NCBI GenBank assembly: GCA_016584305.1
Contig: JACEEZ010016317.1
Span: 140,001-204,000 of the forward strand
DNA: 64,000 bases
From: Chionoecetes opilio
Taxonomy: Eukaryota; Arthropoda; Malacostraca; Decapoda; Majidae
Reading direction: 5' to 3'
The translations under genes were made by a program, and so were the position numbers. Positions 11,090 through 21,330 of this stretch are shown in pieces (the stretch's first letter is position 1; every line of letters begins with the position of its first letter). The notes beneath the pieces are model-generated. The model was not told the origin of the DNA and searched no databases. It saw nothing but the letters and a program-made list of their open reading frames with translations.

Positions 11090-11398
11090 CCTTGTATACC
11101 TGTTGATACTGAGGTAATAGTATGACTTTCATGAGACCCACCCTACTACTGTTCTAATATTGACCTGTTGCAAGCAAGCAGCCTGCATGCGTCAAGACAG
11201 GATGGCAGCCCACATGGCTACACTGCTGCCTGCAAAGCCTCTGGCCTAGGAGAGGGCCATCTCACAGGATCCTCCTCATAACATGCCGAGCGTTGCCATT
11301 AGTCTCCAAACGTAAGGTTTGGACAATAAGGATTTGAATATAATTCATAGTTTCTATCACCATTGTGTGCCATGGATGTGGGTGGTGTGATGACACCT
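11090..11398. other. Spacer between zinc-finger ORF and its 3' finger remnant
   Basis: No similarity to the paralogous locus was visible here and no element ends were recognised. It could be an intron or an inserted fragment. Confidence 0.3.
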
Positions 11399-12496
11399 TT
11401 AGGTGAAGCTTTCCCCACATTCTTCACACTCTGAGTCACCATCACCAGTGTGTGTCAAAAGATGTCCAGTGAGATGAGACTTGCGAGCAAATCTTTTTCC
11501 ACAGTCTAGGCATTCATGATTTTTAATACCACTGTGTGTTTGGGTGTGCCTGGTGAGGTAACCCTTTGTATTAAATCTTTTCCCACACTCTAGGCATTCA
11601 TGATTTTTGACACCATTGTGTGTCAGAGAGTGTCCGGTGAGGGAACGCTTGGTAGTAAATGTTTTACCACACTCTAGACATTCATGGCTTTTAACAGCAT
11701 TGTGTGTCAGGGTGTGTCTGGTGAGGTCACTCTTTTTAGTAAATTTTTTGCCACACTGAACACATTCATGATTTTTAATACCACTGTGAATCATATTGTG
11801 TATGGTGAGGGAGCCCTTCCCAGTAAATTTTTTCCCACACTCTAAACATTCATAATTTTTAATACCAATGTGCGTCATGAAGTGTGTGTTGAGGTTAGAC
11901 TTTGAAAAAAATCTTTTCCCACACTCTAAACATTTGTGATTTTTAACACCACTGTGTATCAGGGTGTGCTTAGTGAGGTCACCCTTGAAAATGAATTTTT
12001 TCCCACACTCTAGACACTCATGATTTTTAATATCTCTGTGTATCAGGGTGTGTTTGGTAAGGTCATCCTTTCTGATAAATTTTTTCTCACACTCTAGACA
12101 CTCATGATTCCTAACATCAGTGTGTGATAGGAGATGTGAGTTGAGGTTGGACTTTGAAATAAATTTTTTCCCACACTCTATACATTCATGTTTTTTAATA
12201 TCTCTGTGTATCAGGGTGTGTATATTAAGGGAAGACTTTTGAGTAAATCTTTTCCAACACTCTGGGCATTCATAATTCTTAATACCACTGTGTGTCAAGG
12301 AATGTGTCTCAAGCTGACTCTTGTATTTAAATGTTCTGTCACACTCTTGGCACTTCAGCTCACTGTCTGCCTTGTGGCCTGAGCTGCCTGCCTCCAGGTA
12401 ATTCTTGCCATCACACCTGTGCCTCCCCACATCTGAGGCAGACTGATCCTGCTGCTCCCAGCCACTCATTTTGCTGCCCGGCCCCACAGCCTCCAC
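11399..12496 (-). CDS. C2H2 zinc-finger protein, 365 aa
   Basis: An intact minus-strand frame encodes a basic/acidic leader of about 48 residues (MEAVGPGSKMSGWEQQDQSA...) followed by eleven complete C2H2 fingers spaced 28 residues apart, each of the form xEC-x2-CGK-x-F-x5-L-x2-H-x3-H, and a twelfth cut off at CEECGESFT. Linkers are mostly SG(I/V)KN or RDIKN rather than the canonical TGEKP, so DNA affinity may differ from standard KRAB-type proteins. No KRAB, ZAD, BTB or SCAN domain is visible. The expected role is nuclear sequence-specific DNA binding; the target is unknown. The start is supported by conservation of MEAVGPGS and the preceding region in the paralogue at 34109. The ORF ends inside a finger, so the true protein may be longer (see 10800-11089). 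This is the only long, undamaged, non-transposon ORF in the window. Confidence 0.8.
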   Translation of the reverse strand: MEAVGPGSKMSGWEQQDQSASDVGRHRCDGKNYLEAGSSGHKADSELKCQECDRTFKYKSQLETHSLTHSGIKNYECPECWKRFTQKSSLNIHTLIHRDIKKHECIECGKKFISKSNLNSHLLSHTDVRNHECLECEKKFIRKDDLTKHTLIHRDIKNHECLECGKKFIFKGDLTKHTLIHSGVKNHKCLECGKRFFSKSNLNTHFMTHIGIKNYECLECGKKFTGKGSLTIHNMIHSGIKNHECVQCGKKFTKKSDLTRHTLTHNAVKSHECLECGKTFTTKRSLTGHSLTHNGVKNHECLECGKRFNTKGYLTRHTQTHSGIKNHECLDCGKRFARKSHLTGHLLTHTGDGDSECEECGESFT

Positions 12497-12680
12497 CGCA
12501 GCAATACTGTCGCCAGCACACGCGACGGCCGGTCCTGCGGGAGCCCTCGGGGATGCCGGAAAGAGCCAGTTCAGTGCTGGGCGGAGCAGCAGGCTTGAAC
12601 TGTGACCTCAGCACCTGCAACAGTAGTGACAGTCAGGACACAGATAGCCACACGCTGCCTTGACACTCTGCTCCTGCCTG
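12497..12680 (-). other. 5' flank shared with the paralogous zinc-finger locus
   Basis: This stretch, upstream of the ATG on the minus strand, aligns with 34110-34290: same order of GCAATACTSTCGCCAGCACA, GGTCCTGCGGGA, CCCTCGGGGATGCCGGA and CAGCACCTGCAACAGT. It probably holds the 5' UTR or promoter and was copied with the coding exon. Similarity ends near 12672/34285. Confidence 0.7.
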
Positions 12681-13178
12681 CGGGGCCCATACCCTGCTTC
12701 CTGCCTCACCCACACCACACTTGGCAAGGCCTCCTCTCCCTCCTCCCTGGCTCCCTCATCACATCTCAGCTACAACACAGCCCCGTCCTCACACAACCAC
12801 GACTAAATCTTGCACCTCAGCACCAAACAAGAAACACAGCTTGTCATATCCTCAAGCCATGTTACAGCCTCAAAACTTGACTCCCTCGTCCCCTCCCACC
12901 CCACACACTTTCACTCCTTGGCCTGTCCATATAACAGATCAATACTAATTACACAAGTATCAAGATTTACATAGTGTCAAACATTTCTCCATAACTTATT
13001 GGTTACATGCTTGTGGCGTGCCTGTGCAGGACTGACCTATTTCAAGGCTTTGTTCAAGAAAACAATGCCAAGGACGCTCTGCTTCCTCTTCCAAGCATGG
13101 TGGATGTCACTACTTACTACAAGTATGTGGATTATATTATTCATTAATGATCTTAGTCTTACTCAATGCCTATCCAGT
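12681..13178. other. Spacer, nothing firm identified
   Basis: Cytosine-rich to 12900, then AT-rich. The plus frame near 13110-13187 has LFINDLSL followed, across the LINE insertion, by ADD, which faintly recalls reverse-transcriptase motifs, but nothing else supports it. Confidence 0.3.
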
Positions 13179-13187
13179 CATGCTGAT

Positions 13188-14176
13188 CAATCAATCATTA
13201 GGAGCATAAGCCGGGGGGCGCGTCGCCTCGCCTCGCCCACCCTACGACGCCACTCCCGGGGGTCACCACATGCGAGCTCCCATGCAGGCTCCCTTCCCAT
13301 ACCAAGCAGCTCTTGACAAGAAACATCAACTTGCCCCAGCCACGAGCCTTGTGGGCGCCCCCTTGGCCTCCTCCACGCCGGATTGTCTCTTACAGATACA
13401 ACCCGATGGGAAGGATCGGTTTCAGGGTAGCGTGCCACATGCCCATATAGCTGAAGTTGGCGCTGACGGACTATGCAGGTAATAGGCCTCGATTCAGTCT
13501 CACGGTGCAATCGCTGATTTGACACGTAATCATCCCAGTGATACCCCATGATTCTGCGAAGACACTTATTACCAAAGGCATTGATTCGTCTCTTCAAGTC
13601 ACTATTTAGTGTCCATGTCTCACAACCATAGAGTAAGACAGGGATCACAAGCGACTTGAAGATCCGGATCTTTGTCCTCCTGCACAGGTACCGACAACGC
13701 CAAATACTCCCGCTGAGCGAGTCCATAACACCGTGGGCTATGCCAATCCGCCGTAAGACTTCTTGACGTGACCCGCCGTCATTATGGACTGCGCTACCAA
13801 GGTATGTAAAACTTTCCAAGATCTCAATGTCCTCGCCACACACAACAGACTGTACTGCTTCATCTAGTAAGTCTCCAAACACCTGGACCTTGGTCTTGAG
13901 CCAGGAGACCTCAAGTCCCAAAGGCTTTGCCTCCTCGTGCAGCGCCTCGAGAGCCATCACCAGGACCTCCAGCGACTCAGCAAAGATTACTGCATCATCG
14001 GCAAAAACAAGATCAGTGATCTTGGTGTTGCCGACGGATGCTCCACAATCACTTTGATCTACAACCTTGTCCAATACCCAGTCCATACAAGCGTTGAAAA
14101 GTGATGGGGCAAGGACGCACCCTTGTCTCACTCCTGTATTAACAGGAAAGAAGCTGGATACACCTGCCCCACACTT
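13188..14176 (-). mobile_element. RTE-like LINE, copy 1, 5'-truncated
   Basis: The minus-strand coding part (frame 14263-13187, of which the first 29 codons are flanking DNA) starts inside the reverse transcriptase (GAGVSSFFPVNTGVRQGC...), keeps the FADDAVIFAES catalytic block and runs to the C terminus (GHVARYPETDP...GRPQGSWLGQVD). The 3' end is a TTGA-type repeat, seen on the plus strand as TCAATCAATCATT. A 9-bp target duplication, CATGCTGAT, flanks it at 13179-13187 and 14177-14185, fixing both edges. Endonuclease and the first half of the RT are missing, so the copy cannot move, although the remaining frame has no stop. Confidence 0.92.
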
Positions 14177-14543
14177 CATGCTGATGACTACCATGAATTT
14201 ATTAACATCATTAACCAGATTTCTATCTCTAAAGGAATTGCATATTTTACAGAGAGATGCCATAAAACTCTTTATTTATGATCTTTCTGTTACTTCTGAA
14301 TAGGGCAAGGCAAACATTGTTTTGTTCAATGCCTCGAAAACCCATTTCTTCAACTATCTAGTACTCAATGCAACCTTCCACACAACTATCCCTTCTTCCT
14401 CAAAGACACTCAGCTGTTCCCGCCTTCATGCAGAATGCAGAACTTCTTAGTGTTATGGTTCCCCCTAAAAATGTACGTATTGGTTTTTCTATTATTCATT
14501 ATTTATGTATCTTTGTCATTATATTATTTAGTATTATCGTCAT
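14177..14543. other. Spacer, nothing identified
   Basis: Continuation of the sequence interrupted by the LINE at 13188-14176. No gene recognised. Confidence 0.3.
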
Positions 14544-15730
14544 GGGGTGCAGTCAATTCGTACACAAGTTGTTTCGTACACCAGTAGATTCGTACACCAA
14601 AAAGTTGTTTCGTATACGAAACCATAGTCGTTTCATACATGACAAACCTTCTTTGTTGTTATGTTTTAACACATTGGCACAAAGCATGCAGTGATACGGT
14701 CTGTCCGTCTGAGCCATGGTCAACACATGCTGGTACTGCCAATCTGGTGGGTAACATGCTGCCTCTGCTGGGCTCTCAAGCTGAGTCGCGAAGCTTGTGG
14801 TTTTAGAAAGAGAAAAAAACCACTACGTACATGGATAAATAATTGGTAAAATTCTAGAATCCCTTCCCGCCCTTATCAGTGGGATTTTTTTCTCCAGACC
14901 TTCACAGATCCCTTCAGATACCTCTAAAACGTAATTATAAAATGGGGGAGATGCCCCCTTCAACCCCCCTTCCCCCTAAATTACCGCCCCCCCTGCACCC
15001 CCCATTATAACATTACTAACCTAACCTCACTAAAACTTAACCTAACCTTACCATTAACCTCCTAGCGAGACCAAATTGCGGGAAAGACCTAGAATTTTAC
15101 CAGGTTAGGTCAGGTTAGTAATAATTTTTGGGGATGATCTCGCTAGATTATTAGTGAGGTTATTTTAGGTTTTGGTGAAGCTAGGTTAGGTTATAGTGAG
15201 GTTAGATCAGTAATATTAACCATAAGTTATTTTTAAAGGGGTCCAGGGGGGTCGTTTAGGGGGGAGGGGGGGTTGAAGGGGGCATCTCTCCCCCAATTTA
15301 TAATTACGCTTTAGAGGTATCTGAAGGGATCTGTGAAGGTCTGGAGAAAAACACCCCACTAATAAGGGCGGGAAAGGACTAGAATTTAACCTTAAGCACC
15401 ACTGAAGATCCATAAATATGACTTATAAATAAGTCAAATGCCCAGAGCAACAATAGTTTGGCATCAGAAATCGGAATGATGCGATTCTTTTGCTCAATTT
15501 ATAATAGTTTCAGTATGTTTCGGCGCCTAAAGTCAGTACTAGATTAATATAATATGCTTTATACATTGATACAGAAAGCTCTCATAAGACTACTATGCTT
15601 TTGAATTAGGAGTCAAACTTGACTTCTAAGAGTTACGAAACGACACCAGGTATGTACGAAAAAACTCAAAATCAGTGTTCAAAACAACTAACAAAACCTG
15701 GGTATGAAACAATTTGTTTACTTAACTCCC
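14544..15730. mobile_element. Possible element with TTCGTACAC-type ends
   Basis: The left part has repeated TTCGTACAC and TTTCGTA motifs (14555-14640). The right part, 15625-15725, contains ACGAAAC and GTACGAAA, roughly inverted. The pair encloses the foldback element at 14847-15389. The match is short and imperfect and no target duplication was found. Confidence 0.3.
14847..15389. mobile_element. Foldback element, about 155-bp arms
   Basis: The left arm 14847-15000 (TAAAATTCTAG, CCCTTCCCGCCCTTAT, CTCCAGACCTTCACAGATCC, GGGGGAGATGCCCCCTTCAA) is repeated inverted at 15235-15389. Between the arms lie interspersed AACCTAACCT and GGTTAGG motifs, like degenerate arthropod telomere repeats, themselves in inverted order. 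No ORF. Confidence 0.8.
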
Positions 15731-16707
15731 TGTAAACCATCGTTATATATGTTTGATAATATGGATTACAATTCTCAGCAGAATTTGTTAATGACTGTAT
15801 GATCTACCGGGCAACGTGTCAAGATGACGGTTGGTGACGTGTCACAAGGGTTGGTGGCAAAGTGAACCCTTGGGGTCAAATTGGGGTAATTTTCCCAATT
15901 GATGATTTTATATATTTAGTTAACACTAATTTGTGTATGGTGCTAATTAATTTATCAGAAAATGAAATATATCAAAGGAAAGCTAATAAAATTCTGCTTC
16001 TGTTGATATGTTCCATCTTATAAGTTGTCTCGCAAAATATTAACCCCCTCGCATTCTATGACATATTATGCGTCATTTGAGAAGTGATGTCAGGAGCACC
16101 TATGACGCGAAAAGCGTCATTCAGCCCTCCGCAGCAGAAAAATATTCGCCTAAAATCAATAAATAATGCTATCTGCGTCATTTTTGGGAAAGTGTTCAGT
16201 AAGCTGATCTATTTGAAAAATAATTATCTGGCAACCCTCTGTAAGCATTATGTTGGTAGTGCGCAGATCAAATATTATAGTTGCCACCCGGCAGTCAGCC
16301 TTTTAGGGCATTGTAGGTGGCGGTGATTTAAGGGCCAAGCGGGGACTCAAGAGTCTGCGTTCAGTGCTTTAGCGTGTATTTGTTGCATAATAAATCTATG
16401 TGTATGACCTGTCAGTGCATATATAATGAGGATCACGATACTATGTACTGGAAATAGGCTATACATAATCCTATAACGGTTGATAACGGACAGTTCAAGC
16501 TCAGGAACGGAGTTTATAGCAATTTATATCCTATATAGCCTATTAGCCTGAATGGATGACGTGTGTGTTAGCGAGGTGATGATATAGAAAGTGAAACTGT
16601 GCAGTGCGAGTTGACTTTTATATGAATTGTACACACGGGTAATTTTGTTTTATATATACAAATGCAAACATTTAGATTTCTGTTACTTCGTGTTTGCACC
16701 TACACTA
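15731..16707. other. Spacer, nothing identified
   Basis: AT-rich with short open frames only; the plus frame at 16084-16326 has no recognised domain. Confidence 0.3.
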
Positions 16708-17464
16708 CAGGGAGGTCCCGAAGATACGAGCAGTTAGGTTCCACCTGGCATACTCGTAAAGCGAAATCTCGTATAACGAAACACATAACTAATGGTAAAA
16801 TATAGGTTTGGTTCATCAATAAAAAAAAAAAAGACATGTTTTTCAAGCTAAAATAAACTATAGCAAACACAACAAACACACAGCGTCTATATTACCCACA
16901 CTGTACTACCTATTCTGTAGAAAAAGCATTCTGAAAGAGAAAATAGCACACAAAATAGCATAACTGCACATTAATTAAACATAAAACATGCATAACAAGC
17001 AAAAAAGACGTTGTAATGTAGGGGACGCCGCGTGATACAAGAGAAGGTAGTGTAGCAGTCCCAAGGTTGGGGCCGCACACCTGCTAATTACCCCTAAAGG
17101 TCAGGCAGCGCCATATGCTTAATTACCCTTCAGGTCACGCCTTGCTAGGGGTGACCTGACTGCGGTCCCAAGGTTGGGGCCGCACACCTGCTAATTACCC
17201 CTTAATGTCAGGCCGCGCCATATGCTTAATTACCCTTCAGGTCACGGCTTGCTACGGGTGACCTCACTGGGGTCAACCAAATCCCCCTTTGTCCAGCCCG
17301 GGAGTGGTAGGGCACGCATTTTGAACTTGATAATTTTACTCACCCCAGTTTGAATGTCGTATCATTGGATTTTCGGTCTCGTATATTGAAAATAGACCCT
17401 AATTTACACATCTCGTATCATCGGATTCTCGTATACCGAATGCTCGTATAACGGGACCTCCCTG
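16708..17464. mobile_element. pogo-like MITE family CAGGGAGG, copy A
   Basis: Ends CAGGGAGGTCCCGAAGATAC and ...AACGGGACCTCCCTG, each flanked by TA (16706-16707, 17465-17466), the duplication expected for the Tc1/mariner/pogo superfamily. The interior has two imperfect tandem copies of a roughly 130-bp segment (GTCCCAAGGTTGGGGCCGCA, GGTAATTACCC-like and GTCACGCCTTGCTAGGGGTG pieces) at about 17050-17275. No ORF. Other copies: 23759-24555, 31804-32600, 51542-52285, the longer forms at 42116-49771 and 48055-49562, and a left end at 21037. Confidence 0.9.
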
Positions 17465-18199
17465 TATTTGGTTTTATGTGTACATTGGTTATTTAGTGTG
17501 TTTGAAAAAAATATACTAAAACAAGCGCATATTCATTGTGATGCTTGACTGTGGGCGTATGTGTGCGCGTATGTGGGTGTATACATGAACATTTTTTTGT
17601 TTCTTGTGTAACGGGAGAAACTGGGTTAATCCTGTGACTCACGATTGACGAAAAGTTTACATTGAGTGGTGAGAGTAAAGTAATACATATTAAGTATTAC
17701 AGCAAGTTATTAAATGCTCACAATTTTTCTTCACTTCTCAGTCCCTAATCATTTAGATATAGGTTTCCGGCAATATTTTATACCCGTGGTTGCTAGTGAC
17801 GTCACGGCAAGAAGGCGAGGCAGGGAAAAGTTCACGCGCTCTCTCTCTCTTGCCAACCATTGTCAAGACAACACGCTCAGAGAGAGTCATGTCTTACAAC
17901 CCTTTTCGAAGGTAGGTGTGTGGCGGTGTACTTATAAGGATGTAGGGTGGTGTCGGGGGACACCGTACTATTAGTGGAAAAATATTCATAAAAAATCCAT
18001 TTTTTACCTGAGAGAGTGCACACTGTGCCCAAAACAAACTTCACAATATGGTCCACCTATAGTACCCTCATGAATACTTAACTCAGATAATAAGGGTCAT
18101 TTAAGGTTTTTTATAAATTTTTGACTGTGATCCCCCCAGTTCGGTGTGACCCCACCCCACCCTACCTCTTAGTCATGAAGTCTACCCTGTTGCTCGCAT
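17465..18199. repeat. Spacer with a 37-bp direct repeat (partner at 18286-18321)
   Basis: 18129-18165 (GATCCCCCCAG, TTCGGTGTGACCCCACCCCA) recurs almost exactly at 18286-18321. The rest of the interval shows no gene; a short frame at 17714-17974 has no domain. The second copy falls inside the proposed LTR, so the repeat may be part of an element. Confidence 0.5.
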
Positions 18200-18886
18200 G
18201 TAGTTCACTGAGGGTGGCGCTGCATCCGTGGTGGCATGGTGGCGCGAAATTTGAATTAATTTTCGCGTTGTAGCCTTCGTACGGTGATCCCCCCATTCGG
18301 TGTGACCCCACCCCACCCTATAGGGCATTGATTAGTTCATGATCTTAAATTACATGACTTGTAATTGGAGTTATGTGTATCTTCAGGGTCTGATGCTGGG
18401 AACAGTGAGCTGAGCTGAGCTGAGTGGGTGGTTGATCCCCTGAGTGGCCCACTTGTATGCTGATGGCGATGGTTGTGTGTTGCTGAGCTGAGCGGAGTTG
18501 GTGACCCGCTGAGACACCAGTAAAAAGAGCTAAGGCCCTATAGTAGCTCCATTAGAGTTTTAGACAGATAGATATAGTACCTAGTAATGTAAGAGTAGGA
18601 ACCTTTTTTGTGTGTTAAGCCCGGAGGAGTAATTAGGCGTTTCGTTCAAATATATTCTGTGAAGTATAGTTTCTGTGGGAAACCATTAGCCATTTAGAGC
18701 TGGGATGTGATTACTGTTCCAGTATAAAGAAACCCTGTTAACGAGTCGTTTATTAAGTCCCAGTTATCCTCATATATTCTCTAAATCTTCAATTTTTTTT
18801 TCACACTTATAGTGGGTGGTGGCAGCGTAATCGCCAGGTTTGTAGAGCCCTTCAAATTAACATATAACCAGAAGGGGGGCGCTACA
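18200..18886. mobile_element. Possible LTR of an element carrying an SGNH-like ORF
   Basis: Proposed because it begins TGTAG, ends CTACA, and is followed at once by AGTTGGTGGCAGCTGG, which looks like a tRNA primer-binding site with a short leader to the ORF at 18978. No second LTR is present in the window, so this rests on boundary logic only. Confidence 0.3.
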
Positions 18887-18977
18887 AGTTGGTGGCAGCT
18901 GGTTAGGGATCCATTGCAGGCTTCCCCTTACCAACGCGCTAACTAATTCCTTTTTATTTTTCAAGTGCCAGTGCCCA

Positions 18978-19158
18978 GTGATCACATCCATGTACAGGGT
19001 AGCGCTGATTGGTCATAGTCAGGTCCCTCAGACCGTGGAAGTAGATGATCCTAATGTAACAGTAGATGTTTATAGAGCGCCAGGAGGCAAGATTAGAACT
19101 TTTTTTTCAGATGATAGATTGAACGGAGTCTTGCAGAAAGAATTTGAGTTAGTCATCC
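18978..19158 (+). pseudogene. SGNH-hydrolase-like ORF, 5' half
   Basis: The frame begins MITSMYRVALIGHSQVPQ, with GHSQ in the place of the GDS nucleophile motif of SGNH/GDSL-type folds, then VDVYRAPGGKIRTFF, which resembles the block-II Gly region, and ends at FELVI where a LINE was inserted. Codons after 19158 are LINE sequence. Such domains occur in ORFs of some retroelements. The catalytic role is not established, and replacement of Asp by His at GDS argues against classical esterase chemistry. Confidence 0.55.
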
Positions 19159-20801
19159 CATCAATCAATCATTGGGGGCATACGCCGGGGGGAGCGTCGA
19201 CTCACCAACCCTACAACGCCACTCCCGGGGGTCACCACGCGCGAGTCCCCATGCAGGCTCCTTTCCCATACCAAGCAGCTCTCGACAAGAACCATCAACT
19301 TGCCCCAGCCACGAGCCTTGTGGGCGCCCCCTTGGCCTCCTCCACGCCGGATTGTCTCTTACAGAAACAACCCGATGGGAAGGATCGGTTTCAGGGTAGC
19401 GTGCCACATGCCCATATAGCCGAAGTTGGCGTTGACGGACTATGCAGGTAATAGGCCTCGATTCAGTCTCACGGTGCAATCGCTGATTTGACACGTAATC
19501 ATCCCAGCGATACCCCATGATTCTGCGAAGACACTTATTACCAAAGGCATTGATTCGTCTCTTCAAGTCACTATTTAGTGTCCATGTCTCACAACCATAG
19601 AGTAAGACAGGGATCACAAGCGACTTGAAGATCCGGATCTTTGTCCTCCTGCACAGGTACCGACAACACCAAATACTCCCGCTGAGCGAGTCCATAGCAC
19701 CGTGGGCTATGCCAATCCGCCGTAAGACTTCTTGACGTGACCCGCCGTCATTATGGACTGCGCTACCAAGGTATGTAAAACTTTCCAAGATCTCAATGTC
19801 CTCGCCACACGCATGAACAGACTGTACTGCTTCATCTAGTAAGTCTCCAAACACCTGGACCTTGGTCTTAAGCCAGGAGACCTCAAGTCCCAAAGGCTTT
19901 GCCTCCTCGTGCAGTGCCTCGAGAGCCATCACCAGTACCTCCAGTGACTCAGCAAAGATTACTGCATCATCGGCAAAAACAAGATCAGTGATCTTGGTGT
20001 TGCCGACGGATGCTCCACAATCACTTTGATCTACAACCTTGTCCAATACCCAGTCCATACAAGCGTTGAAAAGTGATGGGGCAAGGATGCACCCTTGTCT
20101 CACTCCTGTATTAACAGGAAAGAAGCTGGATACACCTGCCCCACTCTTCACAGCCCTCTCAGTCCCAGAATACAGACCGGTTATCAAACCAATAGTCCTT
20201 GCAGGAATCCCGCGAAGTCGCAGAAGATCCCAAAGTGACTCCCGATGCACTGAGTCAAACGCCTTCTCGAGATCAACATAGGCTGCAAGCATCCCCTGTC
20301 GAAACTCACGTCGGCGTTCCACCAGGACACGGAGCGCTAGGATACGGTCCGTTGTTGACTTACCAGGCGTGAACCCAGACTGCTGAGGTCTCTGATGCTT
20401 CAGCAGATGACTGCGGATCCGTGTCAGCAATAGATGGGCAAGCACCTTGCCTGGCACGCTGAGCAGTGTAATACCGCGGTAATTGTTGCAGTCCTGACGG
20501 TCCCCTTTCCCTTTCCAGATAGGGACGACCAGCCCCCTTTTCCAGTCAGGAGGAATGGTACCTGATTGCCACACGGCAGTAAGGACAGCATGCAACCCGC
20601 GGATCATGGCCTCACCCCCAGCTTTGAGGAGCTCCGCACTGATGTTACAAACACCAGCTGCCTTTCCACTCTTCAACTTAGCTACAGCCTCTCTGACTTC
20701 GTCAAGAGAGGGTGCGGTTTCGTCAATGGGAGGATCGGCATCCACTGCCTGTAATCCAGTGGTGTGAAGCTGCTCAGTTGGAGGGTCCACCGTGAACAAC
20801 A
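19159..20801 (-). mobile_element. RTE-like LINE, copy 2, longest copy
   Basis: The minus-strand ORF listed from 20943 is really LINE only from about 20801; its first roughly 48 codons are antisense SGNH sequence. From there come a linker (KLKSGKAAG), RT finger motifs (IPIWKGKGDRQDCNNYRGI-type, GFTPGKST, DLEKAFDSVHR), TGVRQGC, catalytic FADDAVIFAES, and the C-terminal GHVARYPETDP and RPRGRPQGSWLGQVD blocks. The stop is at 19165, followed by a TTGA repeat tail. The 6-bp duplication TCATCC flanks it (19153-19158, 20802-20807). The APE endonuclease is missing through 5' truncation. The frame has no stop or frameshift, so this is a young insertion. Confidence 0.93.
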
Positions 20802-20807
20802 TCATCC

Positions 20808-21036
20808 TATGGTTAGGCAGTAATGACATCAAAGAGGACAGTAAGGTGGGAGACATAGTGAAAGATATTAGGAAGGTAGTAGAAGCCGTACAGGCAACGT
20901 GCCGCTGTGAAATAAGGATTTGCATGATAGAACCCAGGATCATAACAGACCATTACGCTAGGAGGGTTGAGCAAGAAACATACGATAAAATAGCTGAAGC
21001 GATAAATAACAAATTGAACAAGAAACTAACTCAGTA
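20808..21036 (+). pseudogene. SGNH-hydrolase-like ORF, 3' half
   Basis: Resumes directly after the LINE with (I)LWLGSNDIKEDSK, matching the G-x-ND block III of SGNH folds, then VGDIVKDIRKVVEAVQ and RICMIEPRII, and a helical region DKIAEAINNKLNKKLTQ. At 21037 a CAGGGAGG-family MITE begins and the frame is lost soon after. If the TCATCC duplication and LINE are ignored, the two halves are contiguous in frame. No block-V Asp/His pair is visible before the break. Confidence 0.55.
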
Positions 21037-21330
21037 CAGGAAGGTCCTGTTATACGAGCATTCGGTAGACGAGAATCCGATGATACGAGATGTGTAAATT
21101 AGGGTCTATTTTCAATATACAAGATCGAAAATCCAATGCTACGACATTCAAACTGGGATGAGTAAAATTACCAAGTTATTTACTACAGTAAATTACAAGT
21201 TATTTACTAAAGTAAATTACAAGTTATTTACTAAAATTATGAAGTCATTTACTGACTATATGATTTTACCTATGGTTGTACGATAATCAATCTGAAAATA
21301 TGATAATTCTGGTGGCTCGGTACGACAATG
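21037..21330. mobile_element. CAGGGAGG-family MITE, copy D, left end
   Basis: Begins CAGGAAGGTCCTGTTATACG after TA (21035-21036) and follows the same interior as 42116-42298: a triplicated AGTAAATTACAAGTTATTTA segment, then ATGATTTTACCT and GTACGATAATCAATCTGAAA. No right end was recognised before the foldback at 21656. It supplies the uninterrupted site GACTATATGATT used to prove the 42299-44866 insertion. Confidence 0.75.

Noticed and set aside
13100..14260. Second retroelement RT in plus orientation (LFINDLSL...ADD)
   Set aside because: Only two short motifs that resemble RT blocks; no flanking RT motifs and a stop soon after.
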